From Atopsyche davidsoni (Eukaryota; Arthropoda; Insecta; Trichoptera; Hydrobiosidae): DNA of 64,000 nt. A program made the translations under genes and the position numbers. The notes under the pieces are model-generated. The model worked only from the letters and a program-made list of their open reading frames with translations, was not told the origin of the DNA and ran no database searches. Every line of letters begins with the position of its first letter. Position 1 is the stretch's first letter. Of the stretch, positions 13,101 through 25,802 are shown one piece after another. The stretch lies in the NCBI GenBank assembly GCA_022113835.1, contig JAILWY010000016.1, positions 1,305,501 to 1,369,500 on the forward strand. Direction: 5' to 3'.

Positions 13101-16100
13101 CACTCCAATTAACATGAATAAGGCCAACATTGAGAAAAGGGAAGTGACTTAAATTTGCTTTTCTTGGTTGCGTTGGTCGAGAGCATGGCACCGCATGGTC
13201 ACTCGGCAGGCAGTCAGTACTGTACGAGTATTACCCAGCAGTGGAACATATGTTAAAGTTTATAAGTAATATCACACGTCGATTTTATCTTAATGTCTGA
13301 AATTAGATTAAATTCTTTTCATAGCGAGTCCCCTCAACATGTCTCACGAAGAGAAGGTGGAGGTGGATAACCGGTCAGTGTATGTGGGCAATGTGGACTA
13401 CGGAGCGACTGCGGAGGAATTAGAAGATCACTTCCACGGCTGCGGCTCCATCAACAGGTAATAACACCACACGTATTGCACCTCCCTGCAAAATTTGAGC
13501 TGAGTACAATTATTACATCACCAATTTTCGATTCAGAGAAGATTAAACTCAATAACTAACAAATGGTCCTATACATCAAATGTTTTAAGAAAGCGCTTTT
13601 TAACTGATTATCCATTAGTATAGTTGAAAATCATTTAGAAGAATACCACTTTATTTTCGGTGATGTGTATGACTTTTAAACTAGATAGTTTGTTATTATT
13701 TTTCTTTACTTTTTTAAATATTTTTCTGTTTACCCATTTGATTTTACTTCCACATAGGTTATATACTTCTTTGAGATCAACTTCAGTGTATCAACAGTCT
13801 TAAAGGAATATTCCATTTATTAATAAGAAGCTTAGCCATCAGATCCAATTTTATTAGTATTTGGTAGACTGCAGCTGCTTTGATATAGATCAGGGGCCAA
13901 CATTGAGAAAAGGGAAGTGATCATCTAATTTGTTTCCCTTGGTTACGTTGGCCGAGAGCACAGCACCACATGGTCACTCACCAGACATACATTGCTGAAT
14001 GAGTATTACCCAGTGGTGAAACAATCTAATGTTTCATTTCAAGTCTCCGCTTACACAAACCATCTGTGCAAATATTCTGTACAACTGATTGCTTGACAGC
14101 ATGATTTATTTTTCAAACTTACACCAAGCACAAAAGCGATCCATTTTATCTTTTAAAACTGTTAATTGAAAGGAAATTAAAATTTTCTAATTAAATAAAG
14201 TTTCAAATATACGTCAACTACTTTTTTTTTTAAAATAAGTAGTGTGTCTAAACTAAACAGTGTAAAACAAACAGGTTATATTTTTACAATAATGACTTAC
14301 AGTAAAGAAATAAATAGTATAATCAGCATTTTTTTAATCTTACATTTGAAATTTAGCTGTTTTATCTGATTTAATGTTATATTTTTAGACTGTATTTTTG
14401 ATATCCGAAACTGATTTTGTATTTCTTTTTCCCCTTTGATTTCATTAAACTGAATGAGTTATTTATTAGTTAAGAATATAAATAAAAGACTCAACAAGAC
14501 TAGACCAAATTGTTTTGGTTCTCAAATTCAGTGCATTTATTTCTTGTCTTTCCAGAGTGACAATTCTGTGCAACAAGTTCGATGGCCATCCCAAGGGTTT
14601 TGCGTACATTGAGTTCGGAGACAAGGACAGCGTGCAGACTGCAATGGCCATGGACGAATCGCTCTTCAGAGGGAGGCAGATTAAGGTATGACTTCCCCAC
14701 AATCGGACACCTGCAACTGTTGCATCCCCAACTGAATTTGCTTCAAACATTTTCGATTTGATTATCTGTATGTTCAAGTCTTTTTTAAATGCATTTAAGT
14801 ATTACTATAATCTACAGGTGTCAAACAGCACATGTGTATGTTTTATTTGCTCAGAGAAACAGCTCAGCTGCTATGGAAGTCTGAAGATCGAGGAGGGGAG
14901 AGGTCTTTGAATAATCCTTTCAAACAATTGTAATTTTAATCTTATCTGCGCGCAACCATGTCTAATTTTATTGCTGATCGGTTTCGCCAACCTTTCATGT
15001 TGGCATTATGAAACTGAGTCTAAAAATTAACATGTGGTAAAATCACTCACGTATTTTATTATATTTAAAATATTAAAATGGAATTCCAACAAGTGCTCTG
15101 TCAAAAATATTGATTATAAAATTTTATTGCTTTTAAATTTTTTCCACTTTGATATATTTTGCCTACTCAATAAATCTGAGTCACTAGCATCAACATACAC
15201 TTTGGACCAAATTGCCATTTTTATTATATTCTTTTATTTTATAGTTAAATTATATATATGTGACCATTTCCAAATCGTCATCATTTTTCATAAAAATTTA
15301 ATGGGCTAAAAATATGCATCTCATATTTGTAGTTGTAATATTATTGTAAAAAAATATTCAGATATCAAACAAGTCTTTTAATAAGTTAAAAAGTGTTTTT
15401 GCTTTTTAACGCTGTTGGATCATTATTTAATGAAAGTGAACAAATTAGGAATTTATCCTAAAAAAAACTGTTTCGTGGCAGATATTCAAGAGGGAAAGCG
15501 TAAGATCGTTTTCATTCAATCGTTCTGCCCAGAGTACAGCAGCACAAGGTCACTTGGCAGATCTTAAAAACTGCACGAGTATTACCCAGTGATGCTACAA
15601 ACCTTGCACATAACTCATAACTCTTATTGTTACTTGAAAACATTATTACTAAATCTTAACGTAACCTGTTCTAGGTGATGCCTAAGCGCACAAACCGACC
15701 TGGGTTGACCACAACGAACAGATTCCCTCGCGGAAGTCGCGGACGTGGACGGGGTGCACCGAGCCGCGGCTACTCTGGCAGTTTCGCTGGCTTCCGGCCC
15801 ACGCGCCGCCCCAGGTAGCCCCCACCCTCCGTCTCCACTGCCTTGTCTAACACAGGAATACTCCAATTTATCACCTGGCTCTGCAGCTGAACACCGTCAT
15901 AGGAACGGTACGATTTGACTTGAGGACAACTTAGCTACAGTATTGGTGCAGACTTTAAAAGACGCATTGCTTTAAGCCAATCATGCTTGAGAATATACCA
16001 AATCACCATCTTACGCAGAGTTATTCTTTAAAGCAGATATAAATAGAATAGGGTTCAATGATGTCATATTTGATTTTTATAGAATGGTTTTATTGAGTTT

Positions 16101-19100
16101 TAAAACTTTTAATATAAAAACTACTTATGGCATATTTAAAACACAGTTTACCTTGACTAGTTTTGGAACGCCACTTCTGTTTCAGTAGTTTCCTGGTCTA
16201 TGAAAACTTTTAAAGTGACATCATTGCTCTTATCATTTATTTTTTTTGATGATTTTACTGCTTTTGGTGCTAAAATGCCTTCATGAAATTCATGGTTTGC
16301 GTAGACCTGCCTTAAAAAATGACTCCAAGTAAGATTTTTTTTTTTACATGCTATTTTGATCCTGTGTCAAATTGGTCTATTCCAAATATTTTTTAAAATT
16401 GATTTTTTCTATTTTGTACGTATTGGCTAAGGCGTTCAGCTGCGGAGATGGGCCTACTAGGTAGCTAAACTTATTGTATTGGTAACTGTTCTTTTATTAA
16501 GTTATCGTTAGCTCCTTTGGGAATATTTGAACTTTCTTCTCCGACTCTTATCTCCTGTAGTTCCTTCTATATAACACCAAATTAGCCCCTTTCCATATTG
16601 TGGTCAATCAATCAGAGACAATACTTGACTTTTTATTAAACTTGATGCACACTCAGCGGGCTGACTATTGAAAAACCCATTCACCCCCATAAAATCAGGC
16701 AGTTTTATATATTTGTACTTGTTAATATCTCACTGTTTAATATCTTTATTTTTCAAAATTATAGTTGTCACTAAATATTTTGTTTAAGTTTCATTCAGTG
16801 CGTACTGAATGAGTTTATAATCGTGAATCCACTAATAGCAACAAATGAATTGATTAAAAAAACAATACTTATCAGATATCAGGTCAAGCTTCTCCAGTAT
16901 TGTTTATTATTACTTGAACTTGACCAGCTAATGAATACCAGAGTATGGAAATTCTAAGAAAAGCAAATGTTTTTTTGTTTCATCTAGCATTATTATTTTG
17001 TAAACTGAGACCGTTTTTTTATAGTCACATGAGATTGGTTCAAGGTTTACTTTTAGCTTGTTTCTTGATATTTATTTATTTATTAGTTTAATCAATCAAC
17101 TGCTGAGCAGTATTGTGGCAGTCTTGTCACACGATGGTCTCACTGCACCATTTTCCTCGGCACATAGATCATCAGTCTATCGATGCAGGTTGTTGAAGGA
17201 AATTTAAGCAATTTATTTGCAGCCATGCAATATTATTTTTATTTGTATTAACATGTGCTGCTTATGGAATCAACTTGTAAATTGCTTGAGAACTGTCTTC
17301 CACCAGTCGATGCAGGCAGAATAGTTGTATGGCTGTTCAGTTGCGGGCTTGCTGTGCTGTTTCCATTGATTGGATGTTTCTGACGTTCAATAAAAGAAAC
17401 TACACTAGCTTAAAAAATTCATGGTGATGAATTGAATCTTGATATTAATTAAATATTCAAATAGATCCATATTTTTTGTATCCATACGAGCTTACTGTAT
17501 TAACTATATAAGCTTTAGGTTGATGATTCACGTCGTACCTATCTTATCTGTGCTTAAAAAATCGAGTATTTTCTTATCGTCGAACCTAAAACACATTAAC
17601 ATAAAAAAAATTATGGGTATACAATAGCAACTTGACTTGAGTCGCCTGTTTCTAGTCCTTTAATAAAACTAGTCCCTGTGAGGACTCGCCTCGCCGCCCT
17701 AGACACTTCTCTTCCAATCCCACATCTCCTCCCGTAGTGTTGGTGAAGGTACATTGTATTTTCATATCCAAGACTCGATAGTCTTGGCACTGACTGTTTT
17801 GTACAAATTGTAACATTCTATATTTCAAGTGCAACATGCTGTAGCAGCCAATTGTAGAGTAATGTAGTCAACTAGGCACGGGCCAAATCCAACATCCAAT
17901 CCTGATGTTCAAATATGAGCTCTTACTTAAAGACTTGTGTATGTTTAGAGTATAATATGAGAACAATCTTAATATATTTTAATAACTCGTTTTGAACAGT
18001 CGGGTAATTGGCATGTTCTTGCCTTTGTATTTGTAATTTTTTTTTAAATTTCATGTGATTTCTACAGTTGGCTAATTATAATTGAAACTATTTGTTATGG
18101 TTGTTTATTTTTGTCTATATTTCAGATATTTAAAGTTGTCTGTTATTTTTTATTATTATTTATTATTGCATTGTAAAATAAGCTGCATGGAAACCTCACA
18201 ATAGCATGGAAGGTAATTAACATATATAAATAGCCATAGTAATTATAAACCCATAGGGTGGTTGGAATTGTGAGGAAATGTATTCTTACTTAAAACATGA
18301 TGTAGTCTCTTACAAAATTGTATTTATTGGAACCTGACAAGTGCAGTAACAATTAGATATTTGAATAATTACCTATAAGGTTGTATTCGTTACTACGAAA
18401 TACATGTAATCTAAATGAAAAGTAATATTTTTTACTAATATAATACAAAAAAAACAAGATATTGTTGAAACAGTTAAAAGTATGATTGTTTTGACTGCCA
18501 ATCTGTGCGGAGAGAAAGAACCAATTCGATATCTCCCATCAGCCTAGTTTATTAACTTTCTTGCAAATATATTTTTATAACATTGCTGTATTGTGCTGGG
18601 AGGTGAGAATTGAGATAATTAAGGGGTGATTTTTACTGCCACCAACCGTTGAGGATCTCCCCTCTCCGGCCCCCCAAGTCTCATATTGGAGACTTGGGCC
18701 CTGGAGATACTCAGAATGCTGAGATCTTTTCCATCAGCATTACTCTTCTTTTTGATATTGTATAGTAAAATATTACAAAGCACTACTTTCAACTTCAGCG
18801 TTTACAATTATTGTCTGCACCATCTTAGATTTACTAATATTAGAAATTCATTAACATATCAATATTTCAGACTCATCATATAATTGACCATATTATACAA
18901 TGAATATTTTTGGGAATTTTTTTATTAGATTGTCATTTCATTATTTAAATTTAAATTTAAAAAGGTGTCTGCTTCCACTCTAGAATGTTCTTTCGCTTTG
19001 TAGTGATGAATTTGGACCTGTCGATGCTCCTAGCGGCCTTTGGAAAGTCTGCAATTTCTAAATACTTTTTTAAAAATATTTATGGCTATAAAGTACTGGA

Positions 19101-22100
19101 GATATATCCCCTAATCATAAGAAGCAAGCACTAGCAACACCGGAAACGGAAAGATATTCTCCAAATGCTAGCCAACGAAGAAATGCACACGTGCCTTAAA
19201 TAAGCTGAAATGTTGATTAACTTCCTTCTCGACTAGCTTCTACGATCGTCTCTTCTCTTGACTCTTTCCTATTCTCACTTGGAACGCATGATCATTATGA
19301 ATTTTGTTTTACTTTTTTTTATTTTGCATCTTCAACTTAAGTTGACGATTTCTGTAATCTTTCTTGACATACTTTATTACATTTAGTGATCTTGTTGATT
19401 CTCTAGATATTTACATTGTTACTATGTTTGATTTTACATTTTAATGCATACTGAGGGAAAAAAAAAGATCTGTGGAAAGTGACTTCCGTACCCTAGTCTT
19501 TTTACCTTCAGTGAGACAAGTGGGCGACTCGAAATCAACACAAAAGAGCACGGTCGCAATATAATGTTAATCTGTTAATAATGATGTTGACCTGGCTGTT
19601 TTGAATAATATTAAATACAGGGACACAACATCACACATATAATTATCAAAACTTATTCAATTGTAAGTTACTTAATGTTATATAATGATGCATTTATTAT
19701 TTTCTTAGAGAAATTAATTAGAAAAAAATGTACTGAATATTGACAAAAGCATGCCAGAGTATTTTGGAATGATCGTTAAAGATAATTAATTATTTTGAGT
19801 TATTTTATGCTAAACACAATACAAGGAAAAAAGGCCTGCACATAAGCCAATTGACTTATCAATGCTTTGGGCGCTTGTGTTGTGCTCAAAGCTTATATTG
19901 TAAAATTGATCAGTAAAGTTTGGATAGCTTTTGAGTTTGTACAATTTTTTTTACTTATTATGTTATTTGCATTTATTATGTATTGTAACTTGATCACATC
20001 GCTGATATTTACATTTTTAATGCGATGTCATTCTAGAACGCATCTGGCATACCAAGCACTTAGGTAGCCGTTGATGCAAAGGCATCCTCCATCGTGCCGC
20101 TGTGGCTTGTTACTTTATTGTTATATATTTTGTAAGATGTTACTGTGCTTAGCACAAATCAGTGCATTATGGCTAGAAAGAAGTTATTTTTTAAATCAAA
20201 TTAAATCAGAGAAAATATATTTTATTGAACTTTGTTTTAAAACTTTCGGTACATCAAAAATATGTATCATTTCGTACGAATCTGAGGCTAAGAGATCACA
20301 GCAAACCTTTGCTTATACAACCTTTTTTGTTTCTATCCATTGGTCATAATTTCATTCGTAGTTTAACTTAATTAAAATCATTATTACGAATTAAACTTTT
20401 GTTGAAAAAGGGAAATGACTTAACCGCCATTTATGTTTGAAGATTCCTAATACTTGGTAAAATATTTTTCTTAAGATGGTGGCATCCGGACAACATTTAT
20501 AAATTGTACACTAGTCCAAAAAGATTGATTTTTTTCTCATAAAAAATACTTTACTGTTAAGTTAATCTGGTGGCTTTTAAATCATTTTTCCTTTTTCGCG
20601 TCAAAATGATTTTCACTCGTGAGTAATTTTATTTTTCTTATTGCAATCTAGACAGTAGATTGATAATAAGTACAAAGTTTGGCCTCTCGTTAGGAGATAA
20701 CTATATAAGGTAAGGATTGTTTTTTTTTTTTTTTTACCTCTAAATCATTTGATATAAATCTTCTGCCATGATTTTTCAATGTTAAGTGGGCGTTTACTGT
20801 ATTTTAAAAAAAAAAAACTATTTTTTCTTTAACTCATTGGCTTTATAATCAAATTACAAGAGGGCTTTGTCTTGACAATTTTTCAAGATTTATTATTAGT
20901 CCTGCCTTGATGGTAATACAACAAATTATGCAGGAATTTCTCGTTTAAAAAAAATCAACAATCTACAAGTCAATGGATTAAAGCACTTAACTGCGAAGTA
21001 TTATTTTTAACTACTTTGAGAGATGTCGAAATCTTTTGTTTATTCATCCGCACATTCACCATCCCACTAGACCAGCTCATTCATTGTTCATCAATCCATC
21101 AATATATCTCAGTCCATTTTAGAGTTTACAATGCGTGATTCACTTGGAGTTACAGACTTGACGTCTGCACTGCCAATCTACTGCATTTTAACTATAGTTT
21201 TTTTTGTTTGTTAATTTTATTTTACAAGTGTTTGACTTTGTGCAATGTAAGAAGTTTTTTTTGAAATGATATTGATAAAAACTCGAGATAGTAAAATGAC
21301 ATTTCATTAAAGTAAAGCATACTTTTTTTACAACAAAAATAATTATTTTTTTACATTTTTTACATATCAATACTGTGCTGCTATGGAGTAGTTATTATTA
21401 TCAAATAGCTATTATAAATATTGACTCAAAGTATGCTGAGTAGGTTCAATGTGCCGCATGCAGAATCTAAAATAACTATAGTATAGTATGCAAAGCCTTT
21501 CTGCACTAGAGCCATGGAAAAAAAATTATGAGGTATTTACTTGCAATCTGGCGTCTGCACCCTGGGAGTAACTTATTCTGAGGACTCAGCACTGCTTACT
21601 AGCCACTCGTGATTGTCATAAATACTGATACCCGGTTTTTTTTTTAATGTGAGGCAAAAATAGCAAAAAACAGCTTTTATACATAGCACACAGTTTTATG
21701 AAATACTTTTTTTTATTAATTTAATATAATATTAGTGTAACTTATGTGGAATTGAATGCTTGTTAACTATTATAATGTCTATCAGAAACTAGTGTAAGCC
21801 TCGTAATGAGTATGCTATATTTCAATGGAGGTTTATCCACTGTCCAAGTTTTTACAACTGTCAATCACACTTAATATAGTGGCTTTTTTTTTAATGAAAT
21901 GTGAGGTTCGGTAACTTTTGGTGAGTAGTTTTACTACTAAGGATACTGACAATCAAACGAGAAACCGACATGGCCTTATTGTGTACTCTGTTATTACATT
22001 GCTGATTTATAATATAATATTTAATGCAATTTGTTGATTTGTATAAATTTGTATGACAAATAAAGTTGCGGTTTGGAAGTTATCCACGATTTGTTTTTTC

Positions 22101-24144
22101 ACACCGCTTTGAACCTACTCTCTATTTGTTAAAAAAAAAAAAAAAAGAAAAAACATAATGTCCTAAAAAAAAAACTTTATAGCCATTTTGCACAAAAAAA
22201 AACATTGTTAATTTAAAAAGTAAGAATATGGACAATTGTCAAAAAGAATCCCACCTGACAATAAAATAGTATCCTCCCTTGTGCTGTTAACCCGTGAGCT
22301 ATATTCCTTTATCCTGAATATCCTCGTCCTCTATCTCTGTAGTTTTAAGAAAAAAAAATATTACTTAAATATAAAAAAAATGTTATGTCATTAATATATA
22401 TTGTCAATATACTTGCAAAAGCTCAAAAATACTTGTTTTGTTTATCAAAAGATTTTATTCAGATTAAATTATTTTAAATTTGAAAAACAATATATTTGTG
22501 TTCGTTGAAGTCGCGCTGTGTTGTAAGAATAGTGACGATATTGTGCATGAAAGAAAATATTTTACCCAAAGATCAAATTTCAATAAATGACAATATTCGA
22601 ATATATTTAGTTAAAAAATTCACACCATCGCATTAAAAAATGGAGTCATTGGCTAGTTTGTGAATTTTATTTTCTCTAGTCTAATTATATTTACTGTTCT
22701 TAATGTATTAAAATAAATATTTTTCATAATTTACTAAATAAAAAAATAATTAATTAAATGTACTTCTATTGTGCATTAAATGTGAAGTACATATGTTTGG
22801 ATGTGTTTATATTTACAACAAATAGCAGTGCACATTGCCCATTTTTTTTATTTTTTTTATTTATAACTAGAATCTAGACCTAGTCTTTTACAACAAAAAG
22901 AAAATTTTCGATCAAATTTCAAAAGTAATTCCTTTGCTCTAAAAGTGATGCTAAATTTTTCATTTTCACCGTGAGTTCAGACGTATTGTATCTTTTTTTT
23001 TTCTTTTACATGATGCAGCATATATAAAAACTAATAACCTAAGATAACACACATTTAGATTTAAATTAAATAAATCAAACTGTTCTGTATTAAAACATGT
23101 AGGTATATTTGTATGTATTTTTTTTTCACAAATAAGCTTGACCGATACATCAATTTCTCATTAAGATCTAACAGGTATTGTAAAAAAGGAGTTATCATCC
23201 AGTGGAAGTCCTTTCATCGAAGATCAGACAGTGCGGAGAGGCCGATAATGAAGTTCATAAAATATATTGCCATTTAATAAAAATGTAAAAAATGGGCGAG
23301 AGTTGGTTTATGGTTTGTTATTGTCACACAAAAAAAATGTCAAAAACTTTTTTTGTGTGATAGATTTGAGAATATGACAATGCTGGTGTCTAATTTTCTA
23401 ATCCGGAGCTATTGAAATTAAATATTATTTCTTTAATTGTACCTTACACAACTGAGGTCTTCTATTAATTTATATTGGATAGTTATTAGAATTGCTTTGA
23501 TTATTGATTAAGGAATATTAATTGTAAACATTCCTTTTTTTCTTTGAATCTGAGAATCCAATTGATAATATATATGATAACTGTGTTGTGCTGCGTTTTT
23601 TCTTAAAATTTCTAATGTTGGATTTTTACCCAACCAAAACCCCGAAGATGGCCTCAGTACAGTAATGTTTTATTTTTGGGTGTATTTCACAGTTTTCATT
23701 TATTTAAAATTTCGTTATTAGTGGAGGTAATTATCTTGTAGCACTGAAATAAGAATAAAACCGAATGGATACTACCGAGATATATCATTAAGCCGGAGAG
23801 AGCTCTTCAAAGTTTTGAAGATGCTTCTATAAGGCAAGAGAGCTCTTGCATTATAGTCGCATTGAAAAATCTCAGTGGACTTGGAAGCTATTTGGTTTTA
23901 TTTATATGTAAGTCAACTTTATATATCTATCGTACTAAGTTTTATGTAGGGTTTTGCAATGGTACAATTATATTGTTTACTTACACTAATCTAAGAAGTT
24001 ATTATAAATGTAACGGTTGTCGAACTCAACATTCCTAGTCAGTGGTTTCATGGAAAGTAGGTGATTTATTACGTTCAGTTTTTAAACTTGGTTATTTGTG
24101 CTGACAGATCATACAGGCGCGGCGTGTACTACTCACCGTACTGA
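10155..24144 (+). CDS. Pabp2: Nuclear poly(A)-binding protein 2 (PABPN1)
   Basis: Six exons: 10155-10247, 12640-12796, 13325-13457, 14556-14685, 15675-15814, 24108-24144, giving 229 aa, close to the fly protein. In the nucleus it coats growing poly(A) tails and stimulates poly(A) polymerase. Domains in order: an acidic N-terminus (1-42); a coiled coil (about 43-75; [19 protein letters not shown]); one RRM (about 100-177) with RNP2 VYVGNV at 102-107 and RNP1 KGFAYIEF at 141-148; the conserved basic KRTNRPG; and an Arg/Gly-rich tail that is probably methylated. The last exon supplies only [11 protein letters not shown] after a split Arg codon, matching the conserved family ending (WYSPY in human). 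There is no long alanine tract. Unspliced read-through of exon 5 would stop at the TAG at 15816-15818. Start: ATG in a MADSDD context. Confidence 0.95.
11829..11957 (+). repeat. Pabp2-intron repeat, copy 1 (intron 1)
   Basis: About 130 bp starting GGCCAACATTGAG and ending GTATTACCCAGTGGTGAAAC. The left part folds back on itself (GGCCAAC ... GTTGGCC). The right part holds the shared core CACCACATGGTCACTCG. It lies about 680 bp upstream of exon 2. Confidence 0.8.
13122..13250 (+). repeat. Pabp2-intron repeat, copy 2 (intron 2)
   Basis: Same order of blocks as copy 1: GGCCAACATTGAGAAAAGGG, GGTTGCGTTGG, GAGCATGGCACCGCATGGTC, ACGAGTATTACCCAG. It ends about 75 bp before the exon 3 splice acceptor and fills much of this short intron. 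Confidence 0.8.
13895..14024 (+). repeat. Pabp2-intron repeat, copy 3 (intron 3)
   Basis: Blocks GGCCAACATTGAGAAAAGGG, GGTTACGTTGGCC, GCACCACATGGTCACTC, GAGTATTACCCAGTGGTG. It has the same orientation as the other copies and lies about 530 bp before exon 4. Confidence 0.8.
14962..15012 (+). repeat. TTTCGCCAAC hairpin repeat (Pabp2 intron 4)
   Basis: GATCGGTTTCGCCAAC is followed by a short hairpin, GCCAAC-CTTTCAT-GTTGGC, then ATTATGAAACT. The same arrangement is seen at 63143-63215, and related arms occur at 39066-39237, 42226-42314 and 45430-45456. This is a dispersed family, probably a small non-autonomous element. Confidence 0.6.
15486..15601 (+). repeat. Pabp2-intron repeat, copy 4 (intron 4, diverged)
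   Basis: A more diverged copy that lacks the GGCCAAC start. It keeps AAGAGGGAAAGCG, AGCAGCACAAGGTCACTTGG and CTGCACGAGTATTACCCAGT. It ends about 73 bp before the exon 5 acceptor, nearly the same spacing as copy 2. Confidence 0.65.
17389..17394 (+). terminator. Candidate intronic poly(A) signal
   Basis: AATAAA in GACGTTCAATAAAAGAAAC within Pabp2 intron 5, about 1.6 kb after exon 5. If used, it would end a transcript carrying the read-through stop at 15818 instead of the distal last exon. Confidence 0.35.
18673..18698. repeat. Short GC-rich hairpin in Pabp2 intron 5
   Basis: CCCAAGTCTC and GAGACTTGGG form a perfect 10-bp stem around a 6-nt loop, in a locally GC-rich patch. There is no T-run after it; its function is unknown. 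Confidence 0.45.
22059..22064 (+). terminator. Second candidate intronic poly(A) signal
   Basis: AATAAAGTTGCGG near the end of Pabp2 intron 5, followed by T-rich sequence. It could be an alternative 3' end for an intron-retaining or truncated transcript, or chance in AT-rich DNA. Confidence 0.3.
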
Positions 24145-24660
24145 CCTCACAGCGCCTCCAGCCTGCGGCGCGGGCTCTCCTGATGGCGGCCGACCGAGTG
24201 CAGAAGAAGAATGATGCGACAGAGAGTCACCGAGGTGATCAATAGACTTCAACATTTTATACAAAGTTTTTTTGTACAAGACATTCAAACCCGTGTTGGA
24301 CATGGACGACATTATCATTCAATTGTTTTTAATCTGCAAGAGGGAAACTGCGTGCCTCTTGCAACAGTGGCTTGAATGAATCTGTCATTTAAGAGGCGGT
24401 TCTCGGAACGAGGACTTAAGCTGTAATTAAATTTTCAATAATTATATGATGCACAATGCATGTTTTGTCACAATTTGGGATTTTTTTATTTAATTTAATG
24501 GACATATTTTAATGTATCATTTTGTATACGGATCAGTATATTTCCATTGTAATGAAATGTGCATCTGGCATGAAATCAAAATTATATAAGAATAAATATT
24601 GGTATAGGTTTATTTTACGTGATTATTATAAAAAATAAAATATTTCAAAATCATTTTTAT
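24145..24660 (+). other. Pabp2 3' UTR
   Basis: GC-richer just after the stop, then AT-rich. AATAAA motifs at 24591-24596 and 24634-24639 are the first good poly(A) signals downstream of the terminal exon, giving a UTR of roughly 450-510 nt. Confidence 0.55.
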
Positions 24661-25571
24661 TCTCTCTTTATCCTGAATTCTTGAATTCATTTCACACCAA
24701 CGGAAGATGATTTTGTTTTCGTGTAAATACCTAATGTGTATGAACTACTTTAAATAATGCGATACTGTGTTTTTTCAATATTGAACTAATATCGTTCAAT
24801 GTAAAAATTGACAATTCTGTTGGATTAATGGAAGTATTATTGAAAGAGACCCTGCACAACTTTATAACAATGGAAAATATTTTTCAAAGGCTTAGAAACT
24901 GGCTCCATATGACTAGAAACATATTGTCTACAATTTAATGTTTGTTTGAATCGAAGAAATGAATTTTGATGCTTGAAGCCAATCACTGCTACTATAGTAA
25001 AAATAAAAATCAAATCGTTGATTCTTGTCAATGTATACTGATCTGATATGATTTTTGTGCATACCAGAATTCTGAACTATTAGACCATATCATTTTAGAG
25101 TTACTATCAAAATTTAAGCGTTTTTATAGTGTTTTTAATGTTTTATTTTTTTTGCAAGAATGAATAAAACAAAGTTTATAAAACAGCATTTGATGTGGTG
25201 TTTAAATCTCACTCTTTTTAAATGTAAGTTCATAAAAGTCAAAAAAATAGCTCCAGGCATATTTAAGAAATTTTACAAATGTTAAAAAACACACTTTAAA
25301 CACAATCAATAAAAGGCTGTTCAGTTTATGTATGAAAAATGATAATGTGTGAGGTGTGATCATCCATCTTTAATTTATTAGAAGAAATCTGGTGTACTTG
25401 CAGTTTATTAACAATGTATTTAAGATAAATCACAAATTATCAATTTTCTAAGCAATACTCTCTTCTATATATTCCGTTAAATTTTATTACTGATCGGTAT
25501 CAAATTTAAGATTAAACTGTTGAAATCTCATGCAGCTCATCTGCCATGGATTTTTATGGCATCATCAAAAA

Positions 25572-25802
25572 TCAGGGAGAAAAGTGGTGTTCAGATGCTC
25601 GCAACCACCGAAGTTTGTTTGAAAAATCCTTTCGGATAATTGTGATGCTCACCTGCTCTAAGTAATCATAAGAGGCCACAAGGTCGACCCTTGCAATTTC
25701 ACTAGCTTTAAGGATGCACTTCATATATTTGGGTAAAAGCCCACGAGTGCCGGCATTAACTGCGTAACAGTTTATTACGAAATCATTTCTAATAATAACA
25801 TT
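25572..25802 (-). pseudogene. Decayed LINE-like ORF fragment
   Basis: The minus strand has a 76-codon open frame without a start codon, containing IIRNDFVINCYAVNAGTRG followed by LLPKYMKCILKASEIARV. The pattern R-N-x-[FY]-V-x-x-C-Y-A-V-x-x-G also occurs on the minus strand at 38282-38437. A conserved 'VxxG.RG' block followed by a Leu-rich helix resembles sequence just after the reverse transcriptase domain of some insect non-LTR retrotransposons. That assignment is from memory and tentative. Confidence 0.35.

Larger units (their letters stand above)
15815..24107 (+). other. 8.3 kb terminal intron of Pabp2
   Basis: AT-rich, with no convincing independent gene. It contains AATAAA motifs in 3'-end-like settings at 17389-17394 and 22059-22064, a 10-bp-arm GC-rich hairpin at 18673-18698, and a short match to the start of the Pabp2-intron repeat (GAAAAAGGGAAATGACTTAA) near 20402. 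A GC-richer patch around 17680-17740 has a polypyrimidine tract and a GTAG but no clear exon. Confidence 0.5.

Noticed and set aside
15811..15818. In-frame stop codon directly after the exon 5 donor of Pabp2 (and likewise after Sgf29 exon 7 and CIB exon 1) as a shared regulatory device
   Set aside because: Phase-2 introns with GTAA or GTAG donors give an immediate TAA or TAG by default, and a phase-2 exon ending in TA gives TAG. The coincidence needs no explanation.
22309..22336. Minus-strand mini exon reading DRGRGYSG then stop, after a good acceptor
   Set aside because: It resembles an RG-rich protein tail, but no upstream minus-strand exons are visible in the surrounding 2 kb. Most likely chance inside the Pabp2 intron.
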